In this document: in pieces, positions 45,301 through 56,289 of the stretch
How the letters are laid out: each line of letters opens with the position of its first letter
Position numbering within the stretch: the first letter of the stretch is position 1
Origin: Lateolabrax maculatus
Taxonomy: Eukaryota; Chordata; Actinopteri; Acropomatiformes; Lateolabracidae
DNA length: 64,000 nucleotides
NCBI GenBank assembly: GCA_031216445.1
Contig: CM062211.1
Location: forward strand, 19,481,501-19,545,500
Direction of reading: 5' to 3'
Notes under the pieces: generated by a model
Databases searched by the model: none
The model's input: only the letters and a program-made list of their open reading frames with translations
Told to the model about the DNA's origin: nothing
Made by a program: the position numbers and the translations under genes

Positions 45301-48300
45301 ATCTGAATTCATCAGGATGGACATCAGAGAGGCTCAAAACTCCCAAAATGTCCCCAGAATTAATCTCACTTTACTGAAGTCTAAATATTTTAAACAGGAA
45401 GTTGCAGTTTAGGTTCCTCAGGCGACTCGGACTTGATTTAAAGAGAAAAGGTGTGAGACGCAGTCAGAGAGATGTGATCAGATCAGTCAGCTTACATCTT
45501 AACAGGGTCGACTGGTGTCTTTAAGGTGTTTAAAGGTTCATTTTTAATGTCAGAACAGGGAGGAACCATTTTCTGTGGTTGATGAAGCCTGTTTCAGTCA
45601 CTTTAAAGGTCTTGTAGGATTTCATCTGTTGCCTTGTAGCTGACCTCGGTGTCTCGCTGTCCTCCCCTCCTGCCTCACCTCTCAGTTTCTCACCCGTTTT
45701 GTTGCCTCTTCTCCTGAAGTTTTTTGCCCTACAACCTTGTTTTGTTTTCTCCCTCGTTTATATTTTGTAATAAAACATCAGGAGCCAATCGGATCGTGAT
45801 CGCGGACTCCAACATCCTGCAGCCGGTGGGTCTGACTGTGTTCGGGAACCACCTGTACTGGATCGACAAGCAGCAGCAGATGATCGAACGCATCGACAAG
45901 ACGACAAGGGAAGGCCGAACCAAGATCCAGGCTCGTATCGCCTACCTGAGCGACATCCACGCCGTCCACGAGCTGGACATGAGGGAGTACAGTGAGTCTC
46001 TGCCACCGAACTGCTCCGACACGAGGACGCCAACATTACAGAGCCAGCATCCATGTTACTGATCCAAACCAAACTATCATGTCCTGCAGGTTTTTATTAC
46101 ACATCTGAGCCTCATTTACACTGATCAACTGATTTAATACCTTCATCTTATTTCTGTTACACTTCAGCACACACAGATTAAACGCACATGTTCTTAAGAT
46201 CTTGCTCTGAATTTATTATTTATCTCCTGCAAACAGAGAGAAAAAGCCTTTAATAAAGCACCTCAATCATTTCAGGCCTGCCTTGTAGATATTAGTCTTT
46301 GCTTGTCCACCAAGAATAAAATAAATGTTGTAAAATATTTTATTACAAGATGAAACAGGTTTATTACCAAGTGAACATAGAGAGAGAAAAGAAAAAGAAA
46401 CAAGTCAACAATCATAAACACAAAACTTTCAGTAAAAATGTTTCAAATGAAAAGAGCAAAATGTTCTTCGCTGGTGTGATTATGTGGTTTCCTCCGTGGA
46501 CCAGCTGACAGACGCCCATCAGACCACAGTGGTGTCCCTGACTCACCTGAGCTGTTTGCCCCTCCAGGTAAACACCCGTGTACCTGGGACAACGGCGGCT
46601 GCACCCACATCTGCATCGTGAAGGGAGACGGGACGACCCGCTGCTCGTGTCCCGTCCACCTGGTGCTGCTGCAGGACGAGCTCTCCTGCGGAGGTGACGT
46701 GAAACACACATTCAGTAACCTGAAGTCCTGGTCCGCCCGCTGGCTTCCAGTCTCACGTGTCCCCCTCCCTCCCCCGCAGAGCCCCCCACCTGCTCCCCGG
46801 AGCAGTTCTCCTGCACCTCGGGCGAGGTGGACTGCATCCCTCAGGCGTGGAGGTGCGACGGTTACCCCGAGTGTGACGACAGCAGCGACGAGGAGGACTG
46901 TCCCGTCTGCTCTGAGTCCGAGTTCCAGTGCGACAGCCGGCAGTGCATCGACCTGAGCCTCCGCTGCAACGGGGAGGTCAACTGCCAGGACCGGTCCGAC
47001 GAGAACAAGTGCGAAGGTGAGACGGGCGCCGCTCACCTGCATCAGGGTCACCTGGAAGGTTTTACAGGGTCGAGGAGTCCTGATCTGGCCTTTAATATAG
47101 ATTATCTGCTGATAGTTGTGTTGATTAAATCTGTGTGACAACTGGACTGAAGCTCGTTTACCAGATTCAATTATTGATCTGATGTGAGAGATTAACCGGA
47201 GAAAACAGCCCAGAATGAGCAGGAACTTATTAAACCAAAATGTTTGTTTAAACGTTTTGTTCCTGTTCAGCTCAAAGTAGAAACATGAACATCAGTAATA
47301 TGAAGTAACGCCGGCCGACTGTGACTGTGTTTGTCTCGCAGTTCGCTGTCCTCTGGATCAGTTCACCTGCTCCAACGGCCAGTGCATCGGAAAACACAAG
47401 AAGTGCGACCACAACATGGACTGTACGGACAACTCGGACGAGATCGGCTGCTGTGAGTCTGCACGCACACCTTCAGACTCCTTCATACACCTTCATACTC
47501 CTTCAGACTCCTTCATACACCGTCAGACACCTTCAGACACCGTCAGACTCCTTCAGACTCCTTCATACACCTTCAGGCTCCTTCAGACACCGTCAGACTC
47601 CTTCATACACCTTCAGGCTCCTTCAGACACCGTCAGACTCCTTCAGACACCTTCAGACTCTTTCAGACACCTTCATACACCGTCAGACACCTTCAGACTC
47701 CTTCAGATAATACAGGAATTCATGTTCAAGTGTTCCAGTAACTCTAATGAAATATAATCTGAACAAAAGTTATTTTTTAGTTTGTTTGTGGTTTTTGTGA
47801 AATGAAATGATGAAATAACAAACATGCATGCACACTTGTTCATACTGAAGGTGCTGTTGAGGTTATTAATCTGGAGGATGTAATATTGGTAAATATCAGT
47901 CTGAAACAACTGATCTGATTAATCTTTTAATTGATTAATTTGAGTTCTTTATAAACTCGTTGTGGTGTTTTAACGTCACTCTTCTTCTTCTGTGGTTTCA
48001 GATCCGACGGAGGAGCCGCCCCCCCCGCCCAACAACACCATCGGCTCCATCGTGGGCGTGGTCATGGCGCTGTTCGTGGTGGGCGCCGTGTACTTTGTGT
48101 GTCAGCGCGTGCTCTGTCCGCAGATGAAGGACGATGGCGAGACGGTCACCAACGACTTTGTGGTTCACGGGCCGTCATCGGTGCCGCTGGGATACGTGCC
48201 GCATCCGAGCTCGCTGTCCAGCTCGCTGCCAGGTGGGGCCGTACGACGCCACACCGCCTCATCCATACAATGTCATCTTTAATAAATGTGACGCTGACAT

Positions 48301-50733
48301 TTGTGTCCAAACCTGTCAACAGGAATGTCCAGAGGGAAGTCTGTGATTGGCTCCCTCAGCATCATGGGCGGGAGCAGCGGGCCTCCGTACGACCGCGCTC
48401 ACGTGACCGGAGCGTCGTCCAGCAGCTCGTCCAGCACCAAGGGAACCTACTTCCCCCCGGTGAGGCTCGCACACCTTTTACACAACATCCTCCCTTATTT
48501 CACTCTTTCAGAGCAGGAATTCAGGACTCGACATTTTTATTGTCAAAACATCACAAACAAAGTTACAATCGGGACGAAATCTGCTTCAACATCTGAGCGA
48601 CGGCACCACACATCCGACTGATGTTGACAAGCTGCTTTTATTTCATGTGTGTCTTTAAAGCCTTTTTTATTTTTTTATACTTTTCTAGGAAGTTTCAGTA
48701 AAACCGCAGCAGTTTCCGATTATTTCTTCCAAATATTTGTTTACAGGGAAGCAAAAAGTTTCCACTAATCAACAGTGAATGTATGTTTACTCAGGGTTTA
48801 AATTAAGTATCAGCCTGATAACTTAACTTTACGACATGATGTCTCCATTATTCCTTTCTCTTGACTCGTTTTAAATCTGATGGTTTTAGTTTAACTGTAA
48901 CGGATCAGATGATGATGATTAGTTGTTTAACCTGGTGAATCTTCTCCTCCACGGCTGCGAACAGCTGATGAGGATCAGATGAATTTTACTGTTTTGTGTT
49001 GTTGCAGATCCTGAATCCTCCTCCGTCTCCGGCGACGGTCCGCTCTCAGTACACCATGGAGTTTGGTTACTCGTCCAACAGTCCTTCCACACACAGATCC
49101 TACAGGTACTTGCTTCATCTTCCTCGTCCAGTTCAAGTCTTTTTCTCTCCTGCAGGAACTCCCAAACTGCTTCTGTGAATTCCTCAAATCCCCAAACTGC
49201 TCGCTGTTCCGCCCTGATTGTTTGGGAGAAAAGTAATGGATCTGGTTTGGAAATGTAATCAGCCTGCAGATTACAGTCTGCCGTGTTGTGACTTGGAGGG
49301 ATTCCTGCAGCACATGTGAACATTTACAGCCGTCCCTCAGTGTACACACGGCGCTGCGTTCAAAGACGGTCGGCCACGGTCTGTTTGCTTTGAAACCTTA
49401 AACGCTCCCCGTGAGCTGCGTTAGTCGCTTCACGTCTTCTTCATCTGAGCCCCAAAGCTTTTGTTTATGTAGAAAGAGTGAAAGTATGTTTAGATTCTTG
49501 TGGAAACGGGTTGTCGGGTTGTTTTTCTGTTATTTGTAGCCTGTTCCCACCGCAGGAACGTCAGCAGGAGGTTTCGAGCAGAGGAACCAGGTCTAAATGT
49601 AGTTACTGACCCCCCAGGAGCCCCTTCTTTAAGGGGAACAACTATCTGACGGACTGTCAGACCTCCGTCTCTGATCGCTCGTTTATTACAGCTTCGGTCA
49701 CTCAACAGTAAATCTGAGAACATCGTGACTCTTGTTTCTTCATTATTGGTCCAAGTTGCTCAATCTTCAGATGCCTGGAAACCAAACTGCACAAAGGGAA
49801 TATTTCTCGTGGCTTCATAGTTCATGGAAATATTTGATTGAAAAGCAGCTTTTTTCATTCTTAAAGTCTTATTTTCATAGTTTTGGTCATTATTATGGTT
49901 GAACTGTCAACTCCCCAGCTTCATGTGTGAGATCTGGGAGCTCGGGTTCAATCCATCGTCCGATCGCCAAGAAACGGTCCGACACATAATCACAGGAAAA
50001 AGGCAAAGTCCTGTTTTTACACTTCAGCTGTTATACGGATTAAACAAACAAGGTATTAAAAGTTAATCCGTGAACTTTACAAACTTTCGTTGGATTTTAT
50101 TTGCACGTTGTGATATTTAGATAAAACAGTTTCTGCACCTTTTTGAAAAGGAATTCAACCTTTTGGGAAATCTTCTTCTTCAGGTGTTCAGATTGATTCC
50201 ACTCCACTCTCTCGTCTGCACATGAAGCAATCCTCCGACTAACACGATATATCTGCTTCAATTTATCAAAAAAAAACTGAAGAGTAAAAACGATAATTTG
50301 CCATTTTATCTGCAGTTTTCCGAACCAGTTACTTCCCGTGTCATCGGTCGGTTTGTTCCTCTTTGTATGTTCGTTGGTGAAATGAGGCTGTAAATAAAGT
50401 TTCTCTCTCTTTCTGTCCCTCAGCTACCGGCCCTACACCTACCGCCACTTCGCCCCTCCCACCACCCCCTGCAGCACCGATGTGTGCGACAGCGACTACA
50501 CGCCGGGACGTCGGGCGCCGCTCAAGTCCAGCGTCGCCGCCGCTGCCGCCAAGGGCTACACCAGCGACCTCAACTACGACTCGGAGCCTTTCCCGCCGCC
50601 GCCGACGCCCCGCAGCCAGTACCTGTCGGCGGAGGAGAACTGCGAAAGCTGCCCGCCGTCGCCTTACACCGAGCGCAGCTACTCCCACCACCTCTACCCG
50701 CCGCCGCCGTCGCCCTGCACGGACTCCTCGTGA
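21311..50733 (+). CDS. lrp6: Low-density lipoprotein receptor-related protein 6 (Wnt co-receptor), complete, 23 coding exons
   Basis: LRP6 pairs with Frizzled to receive Wnt signals at the plasma membrane and binds Axin through phosphorylated PPPSP motifs. Exons: 21311-21365, 24358-24754, 32948-33145, 33331-33527, 34001-34132, 36120-36516, 36918-37089, 39920-40136, 40322-40611, 40832-41058, 41163-41347, 42058-42384, 42756-42958, 43046-43257, 44157-44347, 45782-45991, 46568-46693, 46780-47016, 47342-47452, 48002-48232, 48323-48459, 49008-49105, 50424-50733. They join in frame to 1,619 residues (human 1,613). Order: signal peptide, four YWTD propeller plus EGF units, three LDLR-A repeats, transmembrane helix, cytoplasmic tail. 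The tail (GTYFPPILNPPPSP, GYTSDLNYDSEP, SYSHHLYPPPPSPCTDSS) is LRP6-like, not LRP5-like. Exon 5 could instead start at 33998. Confidence 0.97.
22868..23460. repeat. Worn dispersed repeats in lrp6 intron 1
   Basis: 'attgcagctaatgattatat' (from 22872) and 'gagctgaaatgattatttga' (from 23034) look like two partial 5' ends of the TTTGGACTGTTGGTTGGAC-type element in reverse sense. From about 23100 the other parts follow forward: 'cagtttatc', 'ctttgggttttgaactgtcg', 'ttctgacattttatggacca' and 'aataatgattactaac'. One or two nested copies are likely. Confidence 0.5.
25052..25120 (-). repeat. Dispersed repeat (GGTTAGCTTAGCTTAGCA type), minus orientation
   Basis: 'caggctagctgtttccctc', 'tgtttccagtctttatgc' and 'taagctacgctaac' are the reverse complement of the copy at 44582-44655. 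It is a short repeat I recognise as common in fish. Confidence 0.65.
25455..25715 (+). repeat. Worn dispersed repeat in lrp6 intron 2
   Basis: Order 'agagctgaaacaattatttg', 'gaatatctttgggttttta', 'gctgttttctgacgtcttat', 'agatcaaaataattgattga' and 'cggtcagttgcagttg' fits the TTTGGACTGTTGGTTGGAC-type element, with the middle lost. Confidence 0.5.
25885..25931. repeat. (GGA)n microsatellite
   Basis: About fifteen GGA triplets in lrp6 intron 2. Confidence 0.95.
26584..26594. repeat. Poly-G run (11)
   Basis: Eleven uninterrupted G residues in intron 2. Confidence 0.97.
28019..28044. repeat. (GT)n microsatellite
   Basis: Thirteen GT dinucleotides in lrp6 intron 2. Confidence 0.95.
28303..28352 (+). 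repeat. Fragment of a dispersed DNA element (GGCCATAAGTATGTGGAC type)
   Basis: GTGGCCATAAGTATGTGGAC followed by 'ctgaacatcccccccatatg' matches the end of a fish element I recognise by this phrase. Only this short end is present. Confidence 0.5.
28690..29060 (+). repeat. Possible worn copy of the CGTTTTCA...TGTGGAC repeat
   Basis: 'aaaactaaaaccggggct' resembles 'gaaaacaccggggttgc' in the copy at 15960-16230, and 'gtttcagtgtggatgttgtc' resembles its end. Tentative. Confidence 0.3.
31540..31655 (+). repeat. Fragment of the TTTGGACTGTTGGTTGGAC-type repeat
   Basis: 'ggttttgactgtcggtcgg' then 'acaaaatatttgaagacgtc' matches the central part of the family. Confidence 0.55.
32106..32116. repeat. Poly-C run (11)
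   Basis: Eleven uninterrupted C residues in lrp6 intron 2. Confidence 0.97.
32246..32291. repeat. 17-bp tandem repeat, 2.7 copies
   Basis: Perfect copies of ACGCCTGGTGTGTAATA at 32246 and 32263, then a 12-nt partial copy. Confidence 0.95.
32540..32815 (+). repeat. Dispersed repeat just before lrp6 exon 3
   Basis: Order 'cagctgcaacaactgacag', 'atctctttgtgttttggac', 'tgtgggtcggataaaacaag', 'tcacattttatagaccaaag' and 'gagaaaataatcgttagttt' follows the TTTGGACTGTTGGTTGGAC-type family. Confidence 0.6.
34261..35676. other. lrp6 intron 5 interior, with a C16 run at 35415-35430
   Basis: No exon or gene seen. The C run is the second longest homopolymer of C or G in the window. Confidence 0.6.
35677..35840 (+). 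repeat. Fragment of the TTTGGACTGTTGGTTGGAC-type repeat
   Basis: 'aggcaatcaattagtccatc', 'tgatcatttttcaaacaaa', 'ctgatttcagtttg' and 'aaactttggactgttaaaca' fit the family order, heavily worn. Confidence 0.4.
36021..36053. repeat. (AACTG)n pentanucleotide repeat, six copies
   Basis: Six AACTG units 66 bp before lrp6 exon 6. Confidence 0.95.
37090..37105. repeat. lrp6: (GT)n at the lrp6 exon 7 donor
   Basis: The donor after AAGATCGAG is itself the first GT of eight. No other donor keeps the 172-nt exon length and the reading frame. Confidence 0.9.
38084..38110. repeat. (GT)n microsatellite
   Basis: Thirteen TG/GT dinucleotides in lrp6 intron 7. Confidence 0.95.
40441..42384 (+). other. lrp6: lrp6 exons 9 (3' part)-12: propeller 3 and EGF 3
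   Basis: Residues about 629-931. Contains RRISLETNNNNVAIPLTGV, AFMNGSALEHVVEFGLDYP, NLYWADTGTNRIEVAKLDG, MYWTEWGGKPKIDRAAMDG and YIYWTDWSQRSIERANKTSG, then EGF-like NACASTNGHCSHLC to CGCPAHFSL. Propeller 3 is the main high-affinity region for DKK1 and Wnt3a-type ligands in mammals. Near-identity with human over long stretches. Confidence 0.93.
42756..46693 (+). other. lrp6: lrp6 exons 13-17: propeller 4 and EGF 4
   Basis: Residues about 932-1245. Contains FLLFSQKTAINRMVIDEQQ, RALDYDPLDKQLYWIDSKQN, SIDIYSRFIYWTSEVTNVIN, MYFTNLLERSPKIERAALDG and LYWIDKQQQMIERIDK, then EGF-like HPCTWDNGGCTHIC to CSCPVHLVLL. Exon 14 (SMTVVSSSLGGPSQGLQ) is the least conserved part. Confidence 0.92.
44582..44655 (+). 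repeat. Dispersed repeat (GGTTAGCTTAGCTTAGCA type), plus orientation
   Basis: 'acagctggttagcttagct', 'tagcacaaagactggaaac' and 'agagggaaaccgctagcc' form a good copy, inverted relative to 25052-25120. Confidence 0.7.
46780..47452 (+). other. lrp6: lrp6 exons 18-19: three LDLR class A repeats
   Basis: Residues about 1246-1361. Each repeat has six cysteines and the acidic calcium motif: CDGYPECDDSSDEEDC, CNGEVNCQDRSDENKC and CDHNMDCTDNSDEIGC. A 10-bp tandem array starts 19 nt after the exon 19 donor. Confidence 0.95.
47471..47708. repeat. 10-bp minisatellite in lrp6 intron 19, about 24 copies
   Basis: Units are CTTCAGACTC, CTTCATACAC, CTTCAGACAC, CGTCAGACTC and similar, all exactly 10 bp with variation at a few fixed positions. 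The array starts 19 nt after the exon 19 donor. It has no stop in at least two frames, giving spurious open frames. Confidence 0.97.
48002..50733 (+). other. lrp6: lrp6 exons 20-23: transmembrane helix and signalling tail
   Basis: Residues 1362-1619. The helix is about 1374-1396 (IGSIVGVVMALFVVGAVYFV). The tail holds the PPP(S/T)P signalling motifs (NPPPSPAT, PPPTPRS, CPPSPYTE, PPPPSPCTD and the APPTTPC variant), each with nearby Ser/Thr for CK1 priming, as in mammalian LRP6. Compared with human, an Ala-rich insert (VAAAAAKG) lies in the middle of exon 23. Confidence 0.93.
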
Positions 50734-53208
50734 GCCAGATCCCCCACAATCCCCCCCTGCACACAGCTCCGCCCCCTCACTGTAAATAGCAATTGTGCAT
50801 ATTTGAGGTTAAAAATGGGAAAGAGAGACTGAATCAGGAGGAGACGCAGGACGAAAAAAGGAAAAAAAGAGAAACGGGAGCTGCAGAACATTTGTACATT
50901 GAAAAAGAGAAAAGCATATTTATATATTTTCTATACAGTGTTTACTGATGATGCCATAGAGGTTTGTATTAAGAAATTTGTACATTTTTTTAAGAAAAGG
51001 TTTTATTAAAATCATCACAAATATAAGTTGCCTTAAACCAGGAGAAAAAGAGGCTGAAGGACAAAAAGCACACGATGGAAACTGAACAGCGGGACGTTTA
51101 ACTTATCTGATGCCAAATATGAACAACATCAACAGCGACAGGAGGAGGCTGGTGGAGGAGAGCGGCGCCCCGCTCGGCGGCCATCTTGTCTGTAGTTACC
51201 GTGTAAACTGGATCAGGAGCGGCTGGAGAAGAAGCCCGTCTTCAGTGGCAGAGAATGTGGTACTGGGTCTTTGATTTGAATTTACCTCCTCATTTACGAA
51301 ACAGTTCGTAGGTTCGTGTCTGTGGTGGATGTGAGTCATGTGACGAGTCATGTGACGAGTCACAAAAGCAGGACACGGGTTCTGAGACGAAGCAATAACA
51401 CTACAAGGCACATATTTATTACCCAATCAATCACTTTGAGTATTGACGAGGCTGCAGGCCATCGGAGAAACTGTGGTTCGGTTCACAAGATGGAGGAAAC
51501 ACTACAGAGCTCCTAAAGGGACGTTTCTGACGACAGTCGGCCTCTTTTGGTTTGATTGTTGTTTTTTTTTATTCTTTTCTTTTTACTAGAAACCATCTTG
51601 TGCTACAAACTACGTGTCGGAGACTAGAAGCTACGTCACACACTACAAACTAACAAACTATCTTTGCCAACGTCCCACTAAAACGTTTTTTTCCACTAAC
51701 GGTTGCAGACCAGGCGGACGTCAGGTGACTCACATCCATCCATCATCGTGACGCTCAGACAGGATTTAAACCAAAACGTACGCTTGTGTTTGACTCTCTA
51801 TGTTCTCACTGAAACGTTGAAATGCCTGACTGCAACTGTGTGTTTGTAAGTGAAACGACCCAAAGCTGCACAGCGAACACGGGGGGGCCTCGTCATCCCT
51901 TCTCCTCCACGTCTTGATTTTTTGTTTTTTGATCTTTGTCGTCACATGTGGAGGAAGCAGCGTTTCCCACCAAGAACACGATCTTGTGCCTGACCAGTTC
52001 CACATCTTCATATGCTTTTTTATTTTTTATGTTGTTGTTGTTACTTTGAGGAAAAAAACACAAAGGAAATCCAGTGCCCACTAAATGCTATATAGTATTT
52101 TTGTACCACATATTGTGTAGATAACGTATTTATAAGCTATATAGAAAATCATTGTAAATCTATCCATTGAATTCTTGCAGTACTTTTCATTCCGTCTTTT
52201 TTTATATTGCCTCATTATATTTTTCTACAGAATATCACTCCAAACGTATGGCGACAATCTCAGATCAGTCAAATCGAAGAACATATCCAGGTTTTTAGTG
52301 TCTGTTCATGTCAAGTCAATCTGATGTTTGAAGGACTGTTGTGCCAAAATCATCTTTTTTAAACAAAGTGGAGGCAGAAACGCTGGGACCAGAGGAGAAA
52401 CGCGAGGCGGCGTCCATTCTGTTGCCTTGATGCTCGTGTCAACAATCTGTTTTTTTGTAAATCTGTTCTTGTCTTTGTGTTGTCGTGACGACCAGAAATA
52501 TATTTTTCAAGATAACTCGTTGCATCGTGTCATCGTCAGAGGAGCGTTTTCACGCTGACCTCCCTGTCGTCGAACGCTCGGTTTGTTGTTGAGCTTCTGA
52601 AGGTCACGTCGAGAAAAATAACACCAGCATGAATTTGACAATCTTAATACTTCACACATCACCGACACATCAGTTTTTACTCCGTTGGCTTTTAACAGAT
52701 TCTTTTGTTTTGTTATGAAAGCAAAAAAAAAAAACCTTCTGTCTTAATGAGGCATTTTATTCTTTGGAGACATTTTTTAATCAACACTTAGCTTACAGAG
52801 ATAATTCCTCTTGTTTTCACTAAACGTTCCCTCATTTTAGGGCTTTTCTAGAAAGCATTAAATTCTAGAAAGACAGAATAATCCTCTAAAAACAAACTGT
52901 TTAAATTAAATAATCTCAATTTAATGGCTTCTGTTTCTCACTCATTATGGAAAATTGGGCAGAAAATCCACCAAATATCAGTGAAGATGTTCGAGTCTGG
53001 GTATCGTAAAAAAAATATGATGCTTGAGTTTTGGCACGGAAACAAAAAGAACCTCTTTTTTTTAATGTCCATTCTTTGTTTTTCATTAAACAAAAGAAAC
53101 CAAAAATTCTTAAATGTTCGACATCTCAAAGCAGCTGAATACAAACTTTGAAACTGGAAAAATTATAATTTAAATCAAACAACGTTCTTAAATCAGAACG
53201 AAGTTCTG
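50734..53208 (+). other. lrp6: lrp6 3'UTR and following DNA
   Basis: ATTAAA at 51005-51010 could serve as an early poly(A) signal. The AT-rich, T-run-rich character continues well past it, and mammalian LRP6 has a long 3'UTR, so the transcript may extend several kilobases; AATATAAA near 55229-55236 is a distal candidate. No coding feature seen. Confidence 0.45.
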
Positions 53209-53436
53209 AAAGATATTTTTAGTATCTTTTGCACACAAGTTATTAGTTTGATGATAATTCGTGAATATTCATATTGTTTTGGCACATATGTTACTCGTTT
53301 TAATCTTTGGCCCACGAGATAAAAAAAGGTAAATTATTGTAATATGAATCTGTGCACCCAAGTTAACTTGTGCCTGTCACATATTTGCACAAATATTTTT
53401 GTGTGCAAAAGATCTAAAAATATGTAAATATCTTTA
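53209..53436. repeat. Foldback (MITE-like) element
   Basis: The left end (53209-53236, AAAGATAT then TTTTAGTATCTTTTGCACAC) and the reverse complement of the right end (53401-53435) agree closely, differing mainly by an 8-nt insertion on the right. An inner pair, TATTCATATTG and GTAATATGAAT, extends the symmetry. The element is about 228 bp. Terminal inverted repeats without coding capacity fit a non-autonomous DNA transposon. The target-site duplication is not clear. Confidence 0.65.
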
Positions 53437-56160
53437 TGGATGTCGGGGCTCCATAGAATGATTTGTTGTGGAAATGTGAAATAATTTCACCGTTCTGACT
53501 CAGTTAAAGAATAAGATTTTAGGATTCTGTAATATGGAACAAATCAACTAAAGCCTCATTAATCTGAACAGAAACTCAAACCAGTGACGATGCCAAAAGT
53601 CCAGCATATGTTGGACCAGTACGTTAATATATATTTTTGGCTCCCTGCTGCCTCCATACTTCCTCAGCATCTGTCCACATCTGTCGGACAGCTGAGAGCT
53701 ACCTGTGATACAATCACTCACCTACGCATCCAGGTGTGTTTTAGGCTGAACGCGCACACACATCAGATATAAACTCTTCTTTTTTTTTTTTTTTTTTTGG
53801 AGACGTTCTCATTCTCTAACTGCACTTTACAGGACTTTTATTTTTTTAGTTGATTTCTGGTACAAAACTTCATAGTTGTCGTGCAGCTGGAGGAAAGTTT
53901 GTTGAAAGGTGGACATTTGGTTTGTGTGTTTGGAAGTTTTTATAGTCTGGTCGGTGTCGGGGAACTTTTTTTGTAAATTTGTTCCCTCGCTGTGCTTATT
54001 TTTAACCTCAAATTAGTATCTTGAGCCCTCAGTTTACCTCGTTTGTTCCCTCGGATTAATAATTTGTACAGTTTTGTACAGACAAACTCTGTTCTGCCTT
54101 TTGAGGTTTTATGAGCTGGAAAACATCTGAAAACATCTGTAGGATCAATGAAAGTTGTTAAAAACAATCATTTATTCTATAAAATCTAATAAGGGATGTC
54201 AAAGTGGCAAAATTATTCATTTTAGGGAATCAAGTCATTTAAGGACTTGATTTAATATTTTAAGGGTACAAATTAATAATTTAAGGGAACCAAGAAATCC
54301 AAGGGAACTAATTAAGTTACGAGGGGAAAAAAATACTAAATTGAAAGAGTTAAATAAGCACATTCATTACACTAATTACTGATTTGTAGGGCTGGGTATC
54401 TGTTACTGATCCCAATACAATACCTGAACGTTTTTCGATATCTTACTTTAAAAAATATTAACACGTTTTTTTACAAAACCGAAACAAAAGCAGCCACGTT
54501 TTTGTGTCCTTAAAATTAGCAGATTTAGATTTAAATCAGGAACTTTGTGATCAAAGAAGTCAACAAGATTATGAAACTAACCGGACATTCAATGTTAACT
54601 TTTACTTTTTGAAACATTTCAGTCCGTACAAATCCACATTTCAGTTGGATTCCCGGCCTTTCTACTCTGACAGAATGGTTTTCCTCCTTGAAGCCTTCAC
54701 AGATTTATCAGGACGTTACAGTAAAATGTGGAAGACGCCTGACGGACAGAAACGAGACAAATCAAAGTTATAAATGTGAACGCGGCGTCTCATCGTGTCG
54801 TTGAAACGTCTCTGACTTCAGGCTGAGCTTCGAATTTGAAAGTGGACATTTTGTACAGAAACGTGACGGACGTGTTTGAAAAGGTTCAGAAAGTAGAAAT
54901 GTAAAAAGATTGAAAAGGTCTTTTTTTTTTTTTTTTTTTTAAAGCACTTTTATCTCCAGGTTTTATCGGAGGTTCGACAGTTTGTGTCGTCGTTTTTTGA
55001 AATGTCGTCCTTCATCTGTTTTGCTCTCATGGTGCTTCGCGAGGATGTTCGTGGAGACGACCAACATTTGGTTCGTCGTGTTCGTTTAATTTCCACTAAC
55101 TCTCCGTTTTTATACGATGACTGCTTTACCTGTAAACAGGAGTATCAGATGGACCTGTACAGCCCATCCAGCTGCCACCATAAGCTGTTGTAACTCATGA
55201 AATGCTGATTTTTTTTTCCTTTTTGTTAAATATAAAGTGAGTGAACTTTTAAAACGTGTCCGTGTGCTGATTCGTTTTTTCAACACTCCACAAAGTTATT
55301 AGTGTCAAACTAAATCATCTAATAATTACAAGATTTTTACAAAGATGGCAACATTACTGCAGAGAAAAATATCTGAACCTTTAGAAACTCTAATGAAAAT
55401 GTTCATGTGAAATTCTAAATGTTACATCCACAATTTAAATCCTTAATCTAAACTAAAGTCACTCATTAACAAGATCGAGAGTAAATTGAAAACTCGGTTA
55501 AAACTAAGTTGAAATGCTAAACTCAAATATTAACTATAAATATCAATTTGTAAATCAGTTTGCAGTTTTATTTAGTCATTTCTGCCCCCAGCAACTGCTA
55601 TGAATTATATATGTTATATAGTTAAATACATATTACCTGAAAATTTGGGTTTTCAAACCCCACATTTAGATTGTGTAGAAAGTGCATCACATAAGACTCA
55701 CTCCTCATTATCATAATTAAAACAACCATTTTGTCACTAAAACAGTTTATTTCTCATGTTTAAACACCAAAGCAGCAGCTTGTACTTTACTCTTTATTAT
55801 TGTTATTTATTATTTATTTCAGCAACAACAGACCTACAAATTAAAGTATACAGATGAATTAAAATGGTAAGTCATGACTGTAAGAAGACATTGTGTTGTG
55901 GCTGTTTCTGTTATTGATGTTGTGTAAATGTTCAGACTTCAGGTTTCATTTCCTCATCTCAGATTACCGTAATACCTGGTCACAGCCGGGAGTGAGCACA
56001 TTTAGCTGTTCCAGCCGCTGTAGAACAAACTGTTGTTGCAGTAACAATGAGGAGGCTGCAGACAGGAGCTGCAGGAAACATAACCCGGAAAAACTACAAG
56101 AGAGTTCTTTTTATTTACTCATTTCAGCGGCTTACAGTGGCGCACAGTTTTTATCTGCGG
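53437..56160. other. Possible distal lrp6 3'UTR and intergenic DNA before tbk1
   Basis: No gene seen. T-runs of about 20 occur near 53780-53800 and at 54921-54940. Open frames here (for example near 54504-54773) have no splice context or known similarity. Confidence 0.5.
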
Positions 56161-56169
56161 CTGCTCCTC

Positions 56170-56285
56170 TGAGTATTACGGTATCTGTAGCCCCGCCCCC
56201 TCGCCTCAGCCTGCGCGCTGATTGGCCCGCGGCCGTCAGGTGACCCGGGCAGAGCGGAAGTGGAGCACTCGGCCGCAGAGAGAAG
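56170..56285 (+). promoter_or_regulatory. tbk1: tbk1 promoter and non-coding exon 1
   Basis: A short GC-rich island holds a GC box (CCCCGCCCCC at 56191), an inverted CCAAT box (TGATTGG at 56219) and an ETS/GABP-like CGGAAGTG at 56255, in the compact order usual for TATA-less promoters. A strong donor (GAGAAG|GTGAGG) follows at 56285/56286, which I take as the end of the untranslated first exon. The next exon carries the start codon. Confidence 0.6.
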
Positions 56286-56289
56286 GTGA

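Noticed and set aside
47321..47757. Open frames of LQTPSDSFRHL type extending lrp6 exon 19
   Set aside because: They read through a perfect donor into the 10-bp array. The true product continues at 48002 with the conserved transmembrane exon.
21311..50733. LRP5 as alternative identity
   Set aside because: The cytoplasmic tail and propeller 3 follow LRP6 phrase by phrase (MEFGYSSNSPSTHRSY, SYSHHLYPPPPSP), and mansc1 is adjacent as in human LRP6.
54504..54773. 89-codon open frame downstream of lrp6
   Set aside because: Low-complexity AT-rich context, no splice signals and no recognisable motif.
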